Assembly: GCF_900142175.1 (NCBI RefSeq)
Contig: NZ_FQZX01000001.1
Span: 558,001 to 622,000 of the forward strand
Direction: 5' to 3'
Length of the DNA: 64,000 bases
Origin: Maribacter aquivivus
GTDB taxonomy: Bacteria > Bacteroidota > Bacteroidia > Flavobacteriales > Flavobacteriaceae
The notes beneath the pieces are model-generated. The model had not been told where the DNA came from, made no database searches, and saw nothing but the letters and a program-made list of their open reading frames with translations. The translations under genes were made by a program, and so were the position numbers. Shown here in pieces: positions 10,609 to 19,719 of the stretch (position 1 is the first letter of the stretch; each line of letters starts with the position of its first letter).

Positions 10609-11751
10609 ATGCGTTATGTAGCTTTAATATTCGCACTTTTATTTGGGATAACCTCCTATGCTCAAGTGACACAAGAAATCTTCGAATCTTTTAAACTTCA
10701 GGAACGAAGAGATGTTCATTACTATTTTCCTGAGAATATGGATGAAACCAAAAAGTACCCTCTTATCATTGTACTTGATGGCGAATATCTATTTGAACAG
10801 GTAGTGGCCAACTCTAAATTTTATAGTCGTTTTCACGGTATGCCCCAGAGTATTGTTGTGGGTATAAACCAAAGCGAAAATGATTTAAGGTATGAAGATT
10901 GTGCCTTTGACCCAGATAGCGGCTTGCCTTCTGAGAAAGGAAAAAGTTTCTATGAATTTATAGGAATGGAACTAATACCTTATCTAGATCTTAATTATAG
11001 TACAGCGCCTTTTAAAATGATTGTAGGTTATGACATTACAGCTAACTTCATGAACTACTGGTTATTTAAAGACAATTCTATTTTTGATGGTTATGTAAGT
11101 ATTTCACCAACTCTTGCTCCAGAAATGGAAAGTAGAGTACCTATGAGATTAGGTATTATTGAAGACCAAATATTCTACCAGCTAATTGTTGAAGGAGAAG
11201 CTAGTAATGACAAGCAACGAATTTTAGCAATGGATAAAGACTTGAAATCCATAGACAAAGAGTCTTTGCACTATTTCTTTGATGAATATACAAATGCAGA
11301 TCATATTTCTGTTGCCACCTACGGTATCGGTAAAGCTTTTGATAATATCTTCGGAATGTTTAAACCTATAAGTCCGAAAGAATACAAAACTCAAATTCTT
11401 ACAAGCGAAGAGCCAGTTTACGATTATTTAGAAAACAAATACCAAGGTATTGTTGATATGTTCGGTTTTAGTAAGCCTGTTGAACTAAATGATATTATGG
11501 CAATATATGCAGCATCCCGTAAAAAGGAAGATTTTGAGTCGCTTAAACCTTTATCTGACCTTTGTAAGAAAGAGTACCCAGAAACAATGTTAGGTTTTTA
11601 TTTTGAAGCTGAGTACTACGAGCAACTTGGTGAGCCTAAAAAAGCACTAAGAACATTTGAAAAATCTTTTCAAATGGAAGAAATAGATTTTTTAACTAAA
11701 GAAATGGCCCTTGAAAAAATGGATGCACTAAAAGCCGATTTCGGTTTTTAA
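10609..11751 (+). CDS. Secreted alpha/beta-hydrolase (esterase-D/IroE-like) with Asp at the nucleophile position
   Basis: The 380-residue protein has a signal peptide ending at TSYAQ. Residues 35-260 follow the putative-esterase fold: YPLIIVLDGEYLF, then the nucleophile elbow, then DHISV carrying the expected catalytic His232. At the elbow, where GHSxGG is normal, it reads GYDITA: the Ser is replaced by Asp142 (codon GAC at 11032-11034). Either activity is lost or Asp is the nucleophile, as in dehalogenase-type alpha/beta hydrolases. Residues 300-380 are helical and TPR-like. It follows the UPF0104 gene by 27 bases, probably in the pan operon. Confidence 0.75.
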   Translation: MRYVALIFALLFGITSYAQVTQEIFESFKLQERRDVHYYFPENMDETKKYPLIIVLDGEYLFEQVVANSKFYSRFHGMPQSIVVGINQSENDLRYEDCAFDPDSGLPSEKGKSFYEFIGMELIPYLDLNYSTAPFKMIVGYDITANFMNYWLFKDNSIFDGYVSISPTLAPEMESRVPMRLGIIEDQIFYQLIVEGEASNDKQRILAMDKDLKSIDKESLHYFFDEYTNADHISVATYGIGKAFDNIFGMFKPISPKEYKTQILTSEEPVYDYLENKYQGIVDMFGFSKPVELNDIMAIYAASRKKEDFESLKPLSDLCKKEYPETMLGFYFEAEYYEQLGEPKKALRTFEKSFQMEEIDFLTKEMALEKMDALKADFGF

Positions 11752-11799
11752 AGAATATTAATAAACGGCTAGTCCCAAATTAGCCCAACCTACTTAATT

Positions 11800-11970
11800 A
11801 TGATTAAAATTGACGCAATGTACTTCGTGTTTTCCGGAGTGCTCTTTACTTATTTTGGCTTAAAAGGAGAGTTCGTTTTAGCCTATAACGGTATTGCCCT
11901 ATTTATGGCCTGGGCATCATTTTTTCTCGCCTTCAGTGCTTTTAAAAAAGAACGGTCAGGTGAAAATTAG
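11800..11970 (+). CDS. Small two-helix membrane protein (56 residues), unknown function
   Basis: An ATG at 11800 opens a 56-codon frame ending in TAG at 11968-11970. The product has two hydrophobic stretches (MYFVFSGVLFTYFGL and IALFMAWASFFLAF) separated by a short polar turn, and a charged KKERSGEN tail, as expected for a small inner-membrane hairpin. It fills most of the gap between the esterase-like gene and radA, which supports it being real. I recognise no family. Confidence 0.6.
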   Translation: MIKIDAMYFVFSGVLFTYFGLKGEFVLAYNGIALFMAWASFFLAFSAFKKERSGEN

Positions 11971-12043
11971 CCTATAATATCATTCTAAAATATAATCGTT
12001 TCAAACTTCTTGCTACCTTTAGCTTTTTCAATAAAAGCTAAAG

Positions 12044-13405
12044 ATGGCCAAAACTAAAACTGCATTTTTTTGTCAAAATTGTGGTACCCAATATGCTAAA
12101 TGGGTAGGGCAATGCTCTGCATGTAAACAATGGAACACCGTTGTTGAAGAAGTGGTACAAAAAGAAGAGAAGGCTAGTTGGAAAACTCCCTCCCAAACAT
12201 CTAAAAGAGTCTCTAAACCTCTTTTGGTTAATGAAATTAGTATTGAAAAAGAAGTGCGCCTAAATACTTTTGACCTTGAATTCAATAGAGTTCTTGGTGG
12301 TGGTTTAGTACCTGGTGCATTAGTACTTCTTGGCGGTGAGCCTGGTGTCGGAAAAAGCACCTTACTTCTTCAAATAGCGTTGAAATTACCTTATAAAACG
12401 CTATATGTTTCTGGTGAAGAAAGCCAAAAACAGATTAAAATGCGTGCCGACAGAATTCACCCAAACAGCCAAACTTGTTTTATTCTAACAGAAACGAAAA
12501 CTCAAAATATCTTTAAACAAATTGAAGCTACTCAACCTGATATTGTCGTTATCGATTCTATACAAACACTTCATTCTGACTACATAGAATCTGCCGCAGG
12601 TAGTATTTCGCAAATACGAGAATGTACTGCAGAGCTTATAAAATTTGCTAAAGAAACTAATACGCCTGTTATACTTATTGGGCACATTACCAAAGATGGT
12701 TCTATTGCCGGTCCTAAAATCCTAGAACATATGGTAGATACCGTTCTACAATTTGAGGGCGACCGTAATTATGTATACCGTATTCTTAGATCGCTAAAAA
12801 ATAGATTTGGATCAACCGCAGAATTGGGTATTTATGAAATGCAAGGCAGCGGATTACGTGAAGTCAACAACCCATCTGAAGTATTGATTTCTAAAAATGA
12901 TGATGGATTAAGTGGTACAGCAATCGCCTCGACCGTAGAAGGCATGCGACCTTTACTTATAGAAATTCAAGCACTTGTGAGTACTGCTGTTTATGGAACA
13001 CCGCAGCGCTCAACAACTGGCTATAATGCCAAAAGATTAAATATGCTATTGGCCGTCTTAGAAAAACGTGCCGGTTTTAAACTAGGCGCAAAAGACGTTT
13101 TCTTAAACATAACTGGTGGTATTTCAGTAGATGACCCCGCAATTGATTTAGCTGTTGTTGCCGCAATTCTATCTAGCAATGAAGATATACCTATTGACAA
13201 GGGTATCTGTTTTGCAGCAGAAGTAGGTTTAGCTGGCGAAATTAGACCGGTACAACGGGTAGAACAACGTATTCTTGAAGCTGAAAAATTAGGTTACAAC
13301 ACCATAATCATTTCAAAAAGCAATAAAATAAGCCTTAAATCGACCAAAATTAAAATCCTAATGGCTTCTAAAATTGAAGAAATTGCCGGTAATTTATTCA
13401 GTTAG
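12044..13405 (+). CDS. radA: DNA repair protein RadA
   Basis: RadA is a RecA/DnaB-like ATPase that drives branch migration in homologous recombination. The 453-residue protein shows the N-terminal C4 zinc finger (Cys10, 13, 24, 27), Walker A GEPGVGKST at 98-106, Walker B VVIDSIQT, the RadA-specific KNRFG motif near residue 252, and a C-terminal Lon-protease-like domain (GGISVDDPAIDLAVVAA). A near-consensus -7 element TACCTTTA lies at 12014-12021. Its TAG stop overlaps the stop of a small ORF on the other strand. Confidence 0.98.
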   Translation: MAKTKTAFFCQNCGTQYAKWVGQCSACKQWNTVVEEVVQKEEKASWKTPSQTSKRVSKPLLVNEISIEKEVRLNTFDLEFNRVLGGGLVPGALVLLGGEPGVGKSTLLLQIALKLPYKTLYVSGEESQKQIKMRADRIHPNSQTCFILTETKTQNIFKQIEATQPDIVVIDSIQTLHSDYIESAAGSISQIRECTAELIKFAKETNTPVILIGHITKDGSIAGPKILEHMVDTVLQFEGDRNYVYRILRSLKNRFGSTAELGIYEMQGSGLREVNNPSEVLISKNDDGLSGTAIASTVEGMRPLLIEIQALVSTAVYGTPQRSTTGYNAKRLNMLLAVLEKRAGFKLGAKDVFLNITGGISVDDPAIDLAVVAAILSSNEDIPIDKGICFAAEVGLAGEIRPVQRVEQRILEAEKLGYNTIIISKSNKISLKSTKIKILMASKIEEIAGNLFS

Positions 13406-13509
13406 CGTTTGTCTCTCATTATTCTAGCCAAAACCATAATTACTATTATCACTACTAGAATAAGGACTATTTGCCCGAATCCGACTTTTAATAAAATAAG
13501 GCTTTCCAT
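13402..13509 (-). CDS. Possible 35-residue single-helix membrane protein
   Basis: The ATG complementary to 13507-13509 lies one base beyond the aldo/keto reductase stop. The peptide MESLILLKVGFGQ continues into a very hydrophobic VLILVVIIVIMVLA helix and a basic RIMRDKR end. A hydrophobic helix followed by basic residues recalls TatA-like or other single-pass small proteins, but it is too short to assign. It fills exactly the gap between two genes and its stop nests with that of radA. It could also be a chance frame. Confidence 0.4.
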   Translation of the reverse strand: MESLILLKVGFGQIVLILVVIIVIMVLARIMRDKR

Positions 13510-13510
13510 A

Positions 13511-14551
13511 TTATGGTGCTGGATTTGGTATTGAGTTGTGAATGGCTTCAATTTTTTCAATAATATCATCAGATAAATCAACATCTATACTGCCAATATT
13601 TTCTTCTAATTGCCTAATACTAGTAGCACCAATAATTGTACTAGTTACAAAAGGTCTTGTATTTACAAATGCCAGTGCCATTTGTGCTAACGTTAGACCA
13701 TTGGCTTGTGCCAAATCATAATATCTTTTCGTCGCCTCAACAGCTGTATCGCCAATATATCTATTATACTGGGGAAACAAACTTAAACGAGAGCCTTCTG
13801 GCATACGATCACCTAAATACTTACCACTTAATGCACCAAATCCCATCGGAGAATATGCCAATAGTCCTACTTGCTCTCTCATAGCTATTTCTGCCATACC
13901 CACTTCAAACAGTCTATTTAATAAACTATATGGATTCTGAACCGTAATTGTTCTTGGCAGCGTTCCATGAACTTTACTTTCCTCTAAAAAACGCATGGTA
14001 CCCCAAGGTGTTTCATTAGAAATACCCACATGTTTAATTTTACCTTCGCGTATTAAATCGCGCATGGTTTCCAAAATCTGATGAATATTATCTTCCCAGT
14101 GGTCTGCTATATCATGTTTGTAGCCTCTTTGACCAAAATAATTAGTGCTTCTGTCTGGCCAATGCAATTGATATAAATCGATATAATCTGTTTGCAAACG
14201 CTGCAAACTTCCTTCTACAGCATCAATAATAGACTCTCTAGTAAACCCCGTAGTTCGAATAAACTTCGTCATATCGGCTTTTCCTGCAATTTTAGAAGCT
14301 AAAACGATATCTTCTCTATTACCGTTTTTCTTAAACCAATTGCCTATGACTTTCTCGGTAGCAGCGTATCTATCTTTATGTGCAGGAACAGGATACAACT
14401 CAGCAGTATCTAAAAAATTAACGCCTTTATCTATGGCGAAATTAATTTGCTCATGACCTTCTTCTTCGGTATTTTGATTACCCCAGGTCATAGTACCCAA
14501 ACATATTTTACTTACTTCAATATCTGTATGCGGTAAATTGGTATAGATCAT
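13511..14551 (-). CDS. Aldo/keto reductase (Tas-like)
   Basis: The 346-residue protein is an NADPH-dependent carbonyl reductase of the aldo/keto reductase family. The catalytic tetrad is visible: Asp and Tyr in DTAELYP, Lys in ASKIAGK, His in LYQLHWPDR. The extended length and the ETMRDLIREGKIKHVGISNE segment resemble E. coli Tas. The C-terminal cofactor loop appears as TSTIIGATSIRQLEENI. The physiological substrate cannot be predicted. A TAATTTTG promoter-like element precedes it. Confidence 0.93.
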   Translation of the reverse strand: MIYTNLPHTDIEVSKICLGTMTWGNQNTEEEGHEQINFAIDKGVNFLDTAELYPVPAHKDRYAATEKVIGNWFKKNGNREDIVLASKIAGKADMTKFIRTTGFTRESIIDAVEGSLQRLQTDYIDLYQLHWPDRSTNYFGQRGYKHDIADHWEDNIHQILETMRDLIREGKIKHVGISNETPWGTMRFLEESKVHGTLPRTITVQNPYSLLNRLFEVGMAEIAMREQVGLLAYSPMGFGALSGKYLGDRMPEGSRLSLFPQYNRYIGDTAVEATKRYYDLAQANGLTLAQMALAFVNTRPFVTSTIIGATSIRQLEENIGSIDVDLSDDIIEKIEAIHNSIPNPAP

Positions 14552-14579
14552 TCAATTTAAAATTTGTAATCTTTAAATG

Positions 14580-14587
14580 CAAAATTA
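14580..14587 (-). promoter_or_regulatory. Possible -7 element (TAATTTTG) for the aldo/keto reductase
   Basis: Read on the minus strand it matches TAnnTTTG exactly and would place the transcript start about 20 bases before the ATG at 14551. No convincing -33 element is visible. Confidence 0.3.
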
Positions 14588-14620
14588 CTAAATATATTAA
14601 GGGTACTTGTATCCATTTCG

Positions 14621-15385
14621 TTAACTCTCTACCTCTATCAAAATAGGACAATGATCACTGTGCTTCGCCCCTGATAAAATTACGGACCTAGACAATCTAT
14701 CTTTCAGCGTAGAAGCCACCATTGCATAATCTAAACGCCAACCCTTATTGTTATTTCTAGCATTAGCCCTATAACTCCACCAGGTATAATTATCTGGTTC
14801 AGAATTAAATTCCCTAAAACTATCTATGAATCCGCTTTTCATGAACTCTCCTATCCATTCCCTTTCCACCGGTAAAAAACCGGATACGTTTTTTAATCCT
14901 ACAGGATTATGAATATCTATTGCTTCATGACAAATATTATAATCTCCAAGTACTATCAAATTCGGATTCGTCTTTTTAAGGGTATCGGTATACTCTTGAA
15001 AATCTGCCATATAAGTAAGCTTAAAATCTAAACGCTCCATATTTGAACCCGAAGGCAAATACATACTCATGATAGAAATATCACCAAAATCGGCACGAAT
15101 ATTTCTCCCTTCAAAATCCATATAATCAATACCAGTACCAAACACGACGGTATCTGGCTTAGTCTTAGAGAGTATAGCAACACCGCTATAGCCCTTTTTT
15201 TGAGCACTATACCAATAATTGTATTTATAACCCGCCTCTTCAAACAATGAAAGATCTAGCTGATCCTCGTTAGCCTTAATTTCTTGAAGACAAACTACAT
15301 CTGGCGATACGGTACCTAACCATTCTAAAAAACCCTTTCTTAACGCTGCCCTAATTCCATTTACATTATAAGATATGATCTTCAT
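14621..15385 (-). CDS. xth: Exodeoxyribonuclease III (AP endonuclease)
   Basis: This 254-residue base-excision-repair enzyme cuts DNA at abasic sites and removes 3' blocks. Exo III motifs are complete: SYNVNGIRAA at the start, CLQEIKA with the metal-binding Glu, SMYLPSGS, LGDYNICH with the catalytic Asp/Asn pair, RLDYAM, and SDHCPI with the catalytic Asp-His. Because it is cytosolic (no signal peptide), it is distinct from the secreted family member at 31826-32866. It lies in tandem with the aldo/keto reductase but 69 bases apart. Confidence 0.96.
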   Translation of the reverse strand: MKIISYNVNGIRAALRKGFLEWLGTVSPDVVCLQEIKANEDQLDLSLFEEAGYKYNYWYSAQKKGYSGVAILSKTKPDTVVFGTGIDYMDFEGRNIRADFGDISIMSMYLPSGSNMERLDFKLTYMADFQEYTDTLKKTNPNLIVLGDYNICHEAIDIHNPVGLKNVSGFLPVEREWIGEFMKSGFIDSFREFNSEPDNYTWWSYRANARNNNKGWRLDYAMVASTLKDRLSRSVILSGAKHSDHCPILIEVES

Positions 15386-15499
15386 CTATATTCATTTTGC
15401 CTTAAAAATAAAAAAGAGTTGAAGATTAAAGGTGCATACTTTCCATTAAAATCCTAATTTCACATCTTTTAAAAACATTTGCATTTTAAAACGCATCTT

Positions 15500-16021
15500 A
15501 TGAACAAGATAATTTTTTCTATTGCTGTATTATTTATATCAGCTTCTTCTTTTGCACAAGCTTACCATGACAACGAAAACAGTCATGAAGTAAAGTTGAA
15601 TATTGGTCAATTTTTAGTGACTACCACTATTGAATTCGGTTATGAGTATTATATCAACGAAGACACTAGTATTGGAGGCACCCTTTATTTTGACGGAAAA
15701 TCTACAGATTATAACGGTAATTTTGGAATAGGCCCCAACTTGAGAGCTTATTTTGGTTACGGACCTAAAAGCGGTCTATTTGCCGAGGTATTCGGACTTT
15801 ATTATACGGGTGATGATGATGAAGACACCGAAAATCTAGGTGGCAGAAATTACGATTACTCAACCGTAGCACTTGGTCTTGGTGGCGGGTATAAATGGGC
15901 TACAAGAAGTCAAAAATTTACCATAGAACTTAATGGTGGTCTAGGCAGAAATATTAATCCAGAAGATTTTCAAAATGATTTCATGTTCAAAGCCGGTTTA
16001 TCTTTAGGTTACCGCTTTTAA
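15500..16021 (+). CDS. Outer-membrane beta-barrel protein, OmpW/OMP_b-brl-like
   Basis: The 173-residue protein begins MNKIIFSIAVLF with a signal peptide cleaved after SSFAQ. It then shows alternating beta-strand pattern, glycine-rich turns (SIGGTLYFDG, GLGGGYKWA) and a terminal aromatic residue (SLGYRF), all typical of small outer-membrane barrels. I prefer the ATG at 15500 over the TTG at 15479 because it gives a clean signal peptide. It precedes a TonB receptor by 27 bases, so the two are likely co-transcribed. Its ligand is unknown. Confidence 0.8.
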   Translation: MNKIIFSIAVLFISASSFAQAYHDNENSHEVKLNIGQFLVTTTIEFGYEYYINEDTSIGGTLYFDGKSTDYNGNFGIGPNLRAYFGYGPKSGLFAEVFGLYYTGDDDEDTENLGGRNYDYSTVALGLGGGYKWATRSQKFTIELNGGLGRNINPEDFQNDFMFKAGLSLGYRF

Positions 16022-16048
16022 TAGGTATTTTTGGGGTTTTACCCTCCT

Positions 16049-18136
16049 ATGAAAAGAATATTTTCCGTATTAGCTATTATCTCAATCTCTTCAAGTCTAT
16101 TTGCACAAAGTACTGTCGAAAAAGATAGTATTACCAAATTAAACGAGGTTATTGTTATAGATACACTAACTGCTAAAAATGCTATTGGCATTATTCCTTC
16201 ACAAACCATTGGCGCTACCACGTTTGCAAATTACAGCCCGGTAGATTTCATTAGCTCCATCAATCAAGTTTCTGGGCTTTATGCACTATCTGGCGCTTTA
16301 AACACCAACAGAATAACTATTAGAGGGGTTGGTTCAAGAACATTATACGGCACAGACAAATTAAGGCTGTACTATAATAATATTCCAATTACCAACGGAA
16401 CAGGCTCTTCAACTATTGAAGCTTTTGACTTAGAAAACTTAACTTCTATTGAAATCATTAAAGGACCAAAAGGAACAGGATTTGGCACCAATTTAGGCGG
16501 AGCAATTATCTTGAACACCAAACAACTTAGCGACCAACCTACTAAATTCACCAATAATACTACTATTGGTTCTTACGGATTATTTAAAAACAGTTTAGGA
16601 TTTACACATTCACAAAAGGATTTTTATATGACCTTTCAATATGGTCATATGGAGATTGATGGATACCGCGAAAACAACAGATTTGAACGTGACGGATTTC
16701 TTTTAAACACCATTTTCAAACTTTCAGAAAAAAGTGAAGTCGGACTTCTGGTAAATCACATTGATTACTCTGCTCAAATAGCTAGCTCAATAAGCCAAGA
16801 AGATTTTGATGAAAACCCTACACAAGCTGCCTTTACGTGGAGGTCAGCTAAAGGATACGAAGACAACAACTATAGTCTTATTGGTCTTTCTCACACGTAC
16901 TACGCAAATTCAAAATTAAAAAACACTACTAGTTTATTTTATACTTATTTAGATCATTATGAACCTGCACCATTTAATATTTTAGATGAATACACTAATG
17001 GTTATGGCTTAAGAACATTGTTCTCTGGTACTTTAAATATTTCTGAAAATGCACTGTTATATACTTTTGGAGGGGAACTTTATAAAGATGAATATACTTG
17101 GGGAACTTTTGAAAACCTTTATCAAGATAATGACGGCAATGGAAGCCTTGAAGGAGACAGGTTATCTAAAAACAAAGAATTCCGAAGTCAAATTAATGGT
17201 TTTGCTACAGCATCGTATTCATTTACGAATAAGTTGACCGCACAATTAGGATTAAACATTAACAAAACTCAATATGATTTTAGAGATCTCTTCAACACTG
17301 GCGAAACAAGCACAAGTGCCTATAGAGATTTTAAAACCTTATTCTTACCTAGTTTAGATGTAAACTACGCTATTTCACCTACCAATCAACTTTATGCTAA
17401 TGTTAGCCGCGGATTTTCAAACCCTGGATTAGAAGAAACACTAACGCCAGACGGAATCATAAATCCTGATATTGTTCAAGAAACGGGTACGAACTACGAG
17501 ATTGGTATTGAACACAAAAGTAAAGACGAAAGACTACAACTAGATGTTGCTTTTTACTTAATGCCCATAAAAAATTTACTAGTAGCTAAACGTGTTGGAG
17601 ATAACCAGTATATTGGGCGTAATGCAGGTAAAACAAAACATCAAGGCATTGATTTAGACTGGCAGTATCGCATCAACTTAACGAATAAAATAACGATATC
17701 GCCATTTATAAGCTACACCTACAGTAATCATAAATTTATTGATTTCATAGACGAGGAAGCTAATGAAGATTATTCTGAAAATGCATTAACAGGTGTACCT
17801 AAAAACAAAATAAACTCTGGCATACAAACTAATTTTGGAAATGGATTGTTTGCAAATATCACCCATCAATTTATAGATGAAATTCCGCTAACAGATGCGA
17901 ATTCACTTTATAGTAACTCCTTCAATTTACTAAATATTAAAGTGGGCTACAAAAATCAAATTACAGAAAAATTACGGGTAGGTCTCGATTTTGGAATTAA
18001 TAACCTGACCAATACTAAGTACGCACAGTCGGTTTTAATTAACGCTACCGGATTTGGAGGAAATGCCCCAAGGTATTTCTACCCTGGGAACACTATTAAT
18101 TATTATGGCGGTGTAAAATTGAATTACACCCTTTAA
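16049..18136 (+). CDS. TonB-dependent receptor, FecA/siderophore-type
   Basis: Starting at the ATG at 16049 gives 695 residues with a signal ending SSLFAQ. Unlike the other receptors here it lacks a carboxypeptidase-like domain: the plug begins almost at once (NEVIVIDTL; RITIRGVGSRTLYG; IEIIKGPKGTGFGTNLGGAI). Plug and barrel features (SRGFSNPGLEETL, GTNYEIGIEHKS) are like iron-complex receptors. It is probably an iron or siderophore transporter, but no Fur box or biosynthetic gene is visible. It follows the small barrel gene and ends one base from the convergent glycyl-tRNA synthetase. Confidence 0.9.
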   Translation: MKRIFSVLAIISISSSLFAQSTVEKDSITKLNEVIVIDTLTAKNAIGIIPSQTIGATTFANYSPVDFISSINQVSGLYALSGALNTNRITIRGVGSRTLYGTDKLRLYYNNIPITNGTGSSTIEAFDLENLTSIEIIKGPKGTGFGTNLGGAIILNTKQLSDQPTKFTNNTTIGSYGLFKNSLGFTHSQKDFYMTFQYGHMEIDGYRENNRFERDGFLLNTIFKLSEKSEVGLLVNHIDYSAQIASSISQEDFDENPTQAAFTWRSAKGYEDNNYSLIGLSHTYYANSKLKNTTSLFYTYLDHYEPAPFNILDEYTNGYGLRTLFSGTLNISENALLYTFGGELYKDEYTWGTFENLYQDNDGNGSLEGDRLSKNKEFRSQINGFATASYSFTNKLTAQLGLNINKTQYDFRDLFNTGETSTSAYRDFKTLFLPSLDVNYAISPTNQLYANVSRGFSNPGLEETLTPDGIINPDIVQETGTNYEIGIEHKSKDERLQLDVAFYLMPIKNLLVAKRVGDNQYIGRNAGKTKHQGIDLDWQYRINLTNKITISPFISYTYSNHKFIDFIDEEANEDYSENALTGVPKNKINSGIQTNFGNGLFANITHQFIDEIPLTDANSLYSNSFNLLNIKVGYKNQITEKLRVGLDFGINNLTNTKYAQSVLINATGFGGNAPRYFYPGNTINYYGGVKLNYTL

Positions 18137-18137
18137 C

Positions 18138-19682
18138 CTATTCCATTTTCTTCAACCAAGTCTTCATATCGACTGCATCATGTATGATACCGTTCAATGC
18201 CGATATAGCAACACGCTCTTGTTCCATAGAATCTCTATGTCTAATGGTAACCGTTTGGTCTTCTAAAGATTGATGATCAACAGTAATACAGAAAGGAGTA
18301 CCATTGGCATCTTGTCTTCTGTAACGTCTACCTACAGCATCTTTTTCATCATAAACGACATTAAAATCCCATTTAAGGTCATCTATAATTTGGTGTGCTA
18401 TTTCTGGCAAGCCATCCTTTTTAAGTAAAGGCAAAATAGCCGCTTTTACCGGTGCTAAAACAGCTGGTAACTTAAGTACTGTTCTAGTAGTATTGTTCTC
18501 CAATTCTTCCTCTTTAAGTGAGTTAGAGAATACTGCCAAGAACATTCTATCTAAACCAATAGAAGTTTCTAGTACATAAGGAACATAGTTTTTGTTTACC
18601 TCATGATCAAAATATTGTAATTTCTTACCAGAGAATTTCTCGTGACTGCTTAAATCAAAATCGGTACGAGAATGTATCCCTTCTAATTCTTTGAAGCCAA
18701 ATGGGAAACGAAATTCTATATCTGATGCTGCATCTGCGTAGTGTGCTAATTTCTCATGATCGTGAAAACGATAGTTTTCTTGACCTAAACCAAGAGACAA
18801 ATGCCACTTCATTCTTTTTTCTTTCCAAACCTCATACCATTCTTTCTGTGTACCTGGTTGAATAAAGAATTGCATTTCCATTTGTTCAAACTCGCGCATT
18901 CTAAAAATGAACTGTCTAGCAACAATTTCATTTCTAAAAGCCTTACCGGTCTGTGCTATACCGAAAGGAAGCTTCATACGACCAGATTTCTGAACATTTA
19001 AGAAGTTTACAAAAATGCCCTGGGCAGTTTCTGGTCTAAGAAATAGATCCATTGCAGTTTCTGCATTGGCACCTAACTTTGTACCGAACATTAGATTAAA
19101 CTGCTTTACCTCTGTCCAGTTTTTAGAACCTGACATAGGGCAAGCGATATCTAATTCTTCAATTAAAGCTTTTACATCGGCTAAATCTTCATTCTGCAAA
19201 GATTTACCTAACCTGCTTAAAATAGTTTTTCCTTGTTCTTGATAATCAACTACACGCTGATTTGTTTGCAAAAACTGTTCTTTATCAAAAGCTTCGCCGA
19301 AACGCTTAGCAGCCTTATTGACCTCTTTTTCAATTTTAGCATCAATTTTAGCGACATAATCCTCCACTAAAACATCTGCTCTATATCTTTTTTTAGAATC
19401 TTTATTATCTATTAATGGATCATTGAAGGCATCTATATGCCCAGAAGCCTTCCACGTTAGTGGATGCATAAAAATTGCAGCATCTAACCCAACGATATTA
19501 TCATTAAGCTGAACCATGGCCTTCCACCAATAGTCGCGTATATTCTTTTTAAGTTCCACACCATTTTGACCGTAATCATAAATAGCACTTAAACCATCAT
19601 AAATTTCACTAGATTGGAATACATATCCGTATTCCTTTGCGTGAGAAATTACACGCTTAAAATCATCTTCTTGCTTTGCCAT
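18138..19682 (-). CDS. glyQS: Glycyl-tRNA synthetase (alpha2, eukaryote/archaeal-like type)
   Basis: This class II synthetase charges tRNA-Gly. The single-chain type (514 residues) differs from the alpha2beta2 GlyQ/GlyS form. Motif 2 is visible in AFRNEIVARQFIFRMREFEQMEMQFF and motif 3 in ETSIGLDRMFLAV; the C-terminal anticodon-binding domain holds DEKDAVGRRYRRQDANGTPFC. The start MAKQEDDF at 19682 is chosen over an upstream TTG at 19700. It lies 37 bases downstream of the coiled-coil gene on the same strand. Confidence 0.97.
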   Translation of the reverse strand: MAKQEDDFKRVISHAKEYGYVFQSSEIYDGLSAIYDYGQNGVELKKNIRDYWWKAMVQLNDNIVGLDAAIFMHPLTWKASGHIDAFNDPLIDNKDSKKRYRADVLVEDYVAKIDAKIEKEVNKAAKRFGEAFDKEQFLQTNQRVVDYQEQGKTILSRLGKSLQNEDLADVKALIEELDIACPMSGSKNWTEVKQFNLMFGTKLGANAETAMDLFLRPETAQGIFVNFLNVQKSGRMKLPFGIAQTGKAFRNEIVARQFIFRMREFEQMEMQFFIQPGTQKEWYEVWKEKRMKWHLSLGLGQENYRFHDHEKLAHYADAASDIEFRFPFGFKELEGIHSRTDFDLSSHEKFSGKKLQYFDHEVNKNYVPYVLETSIGLDRMFLAVFSNSLKEEELENNTTRTVLKLPAVLAPVKAAILPLLKKDGLPEIAHQIIDDLKWDFNVVYDEKDAVGRRYRRQDANGTPFCITVDHQSLEDQTVTIRHRDSMEQERVAISALNGIIHDAVDMKTWLKKME

Positions 19683-19719
19683 GTGGCAAAAATAGAACAA
19701 TAGCCCAAAAAAAAAATAA

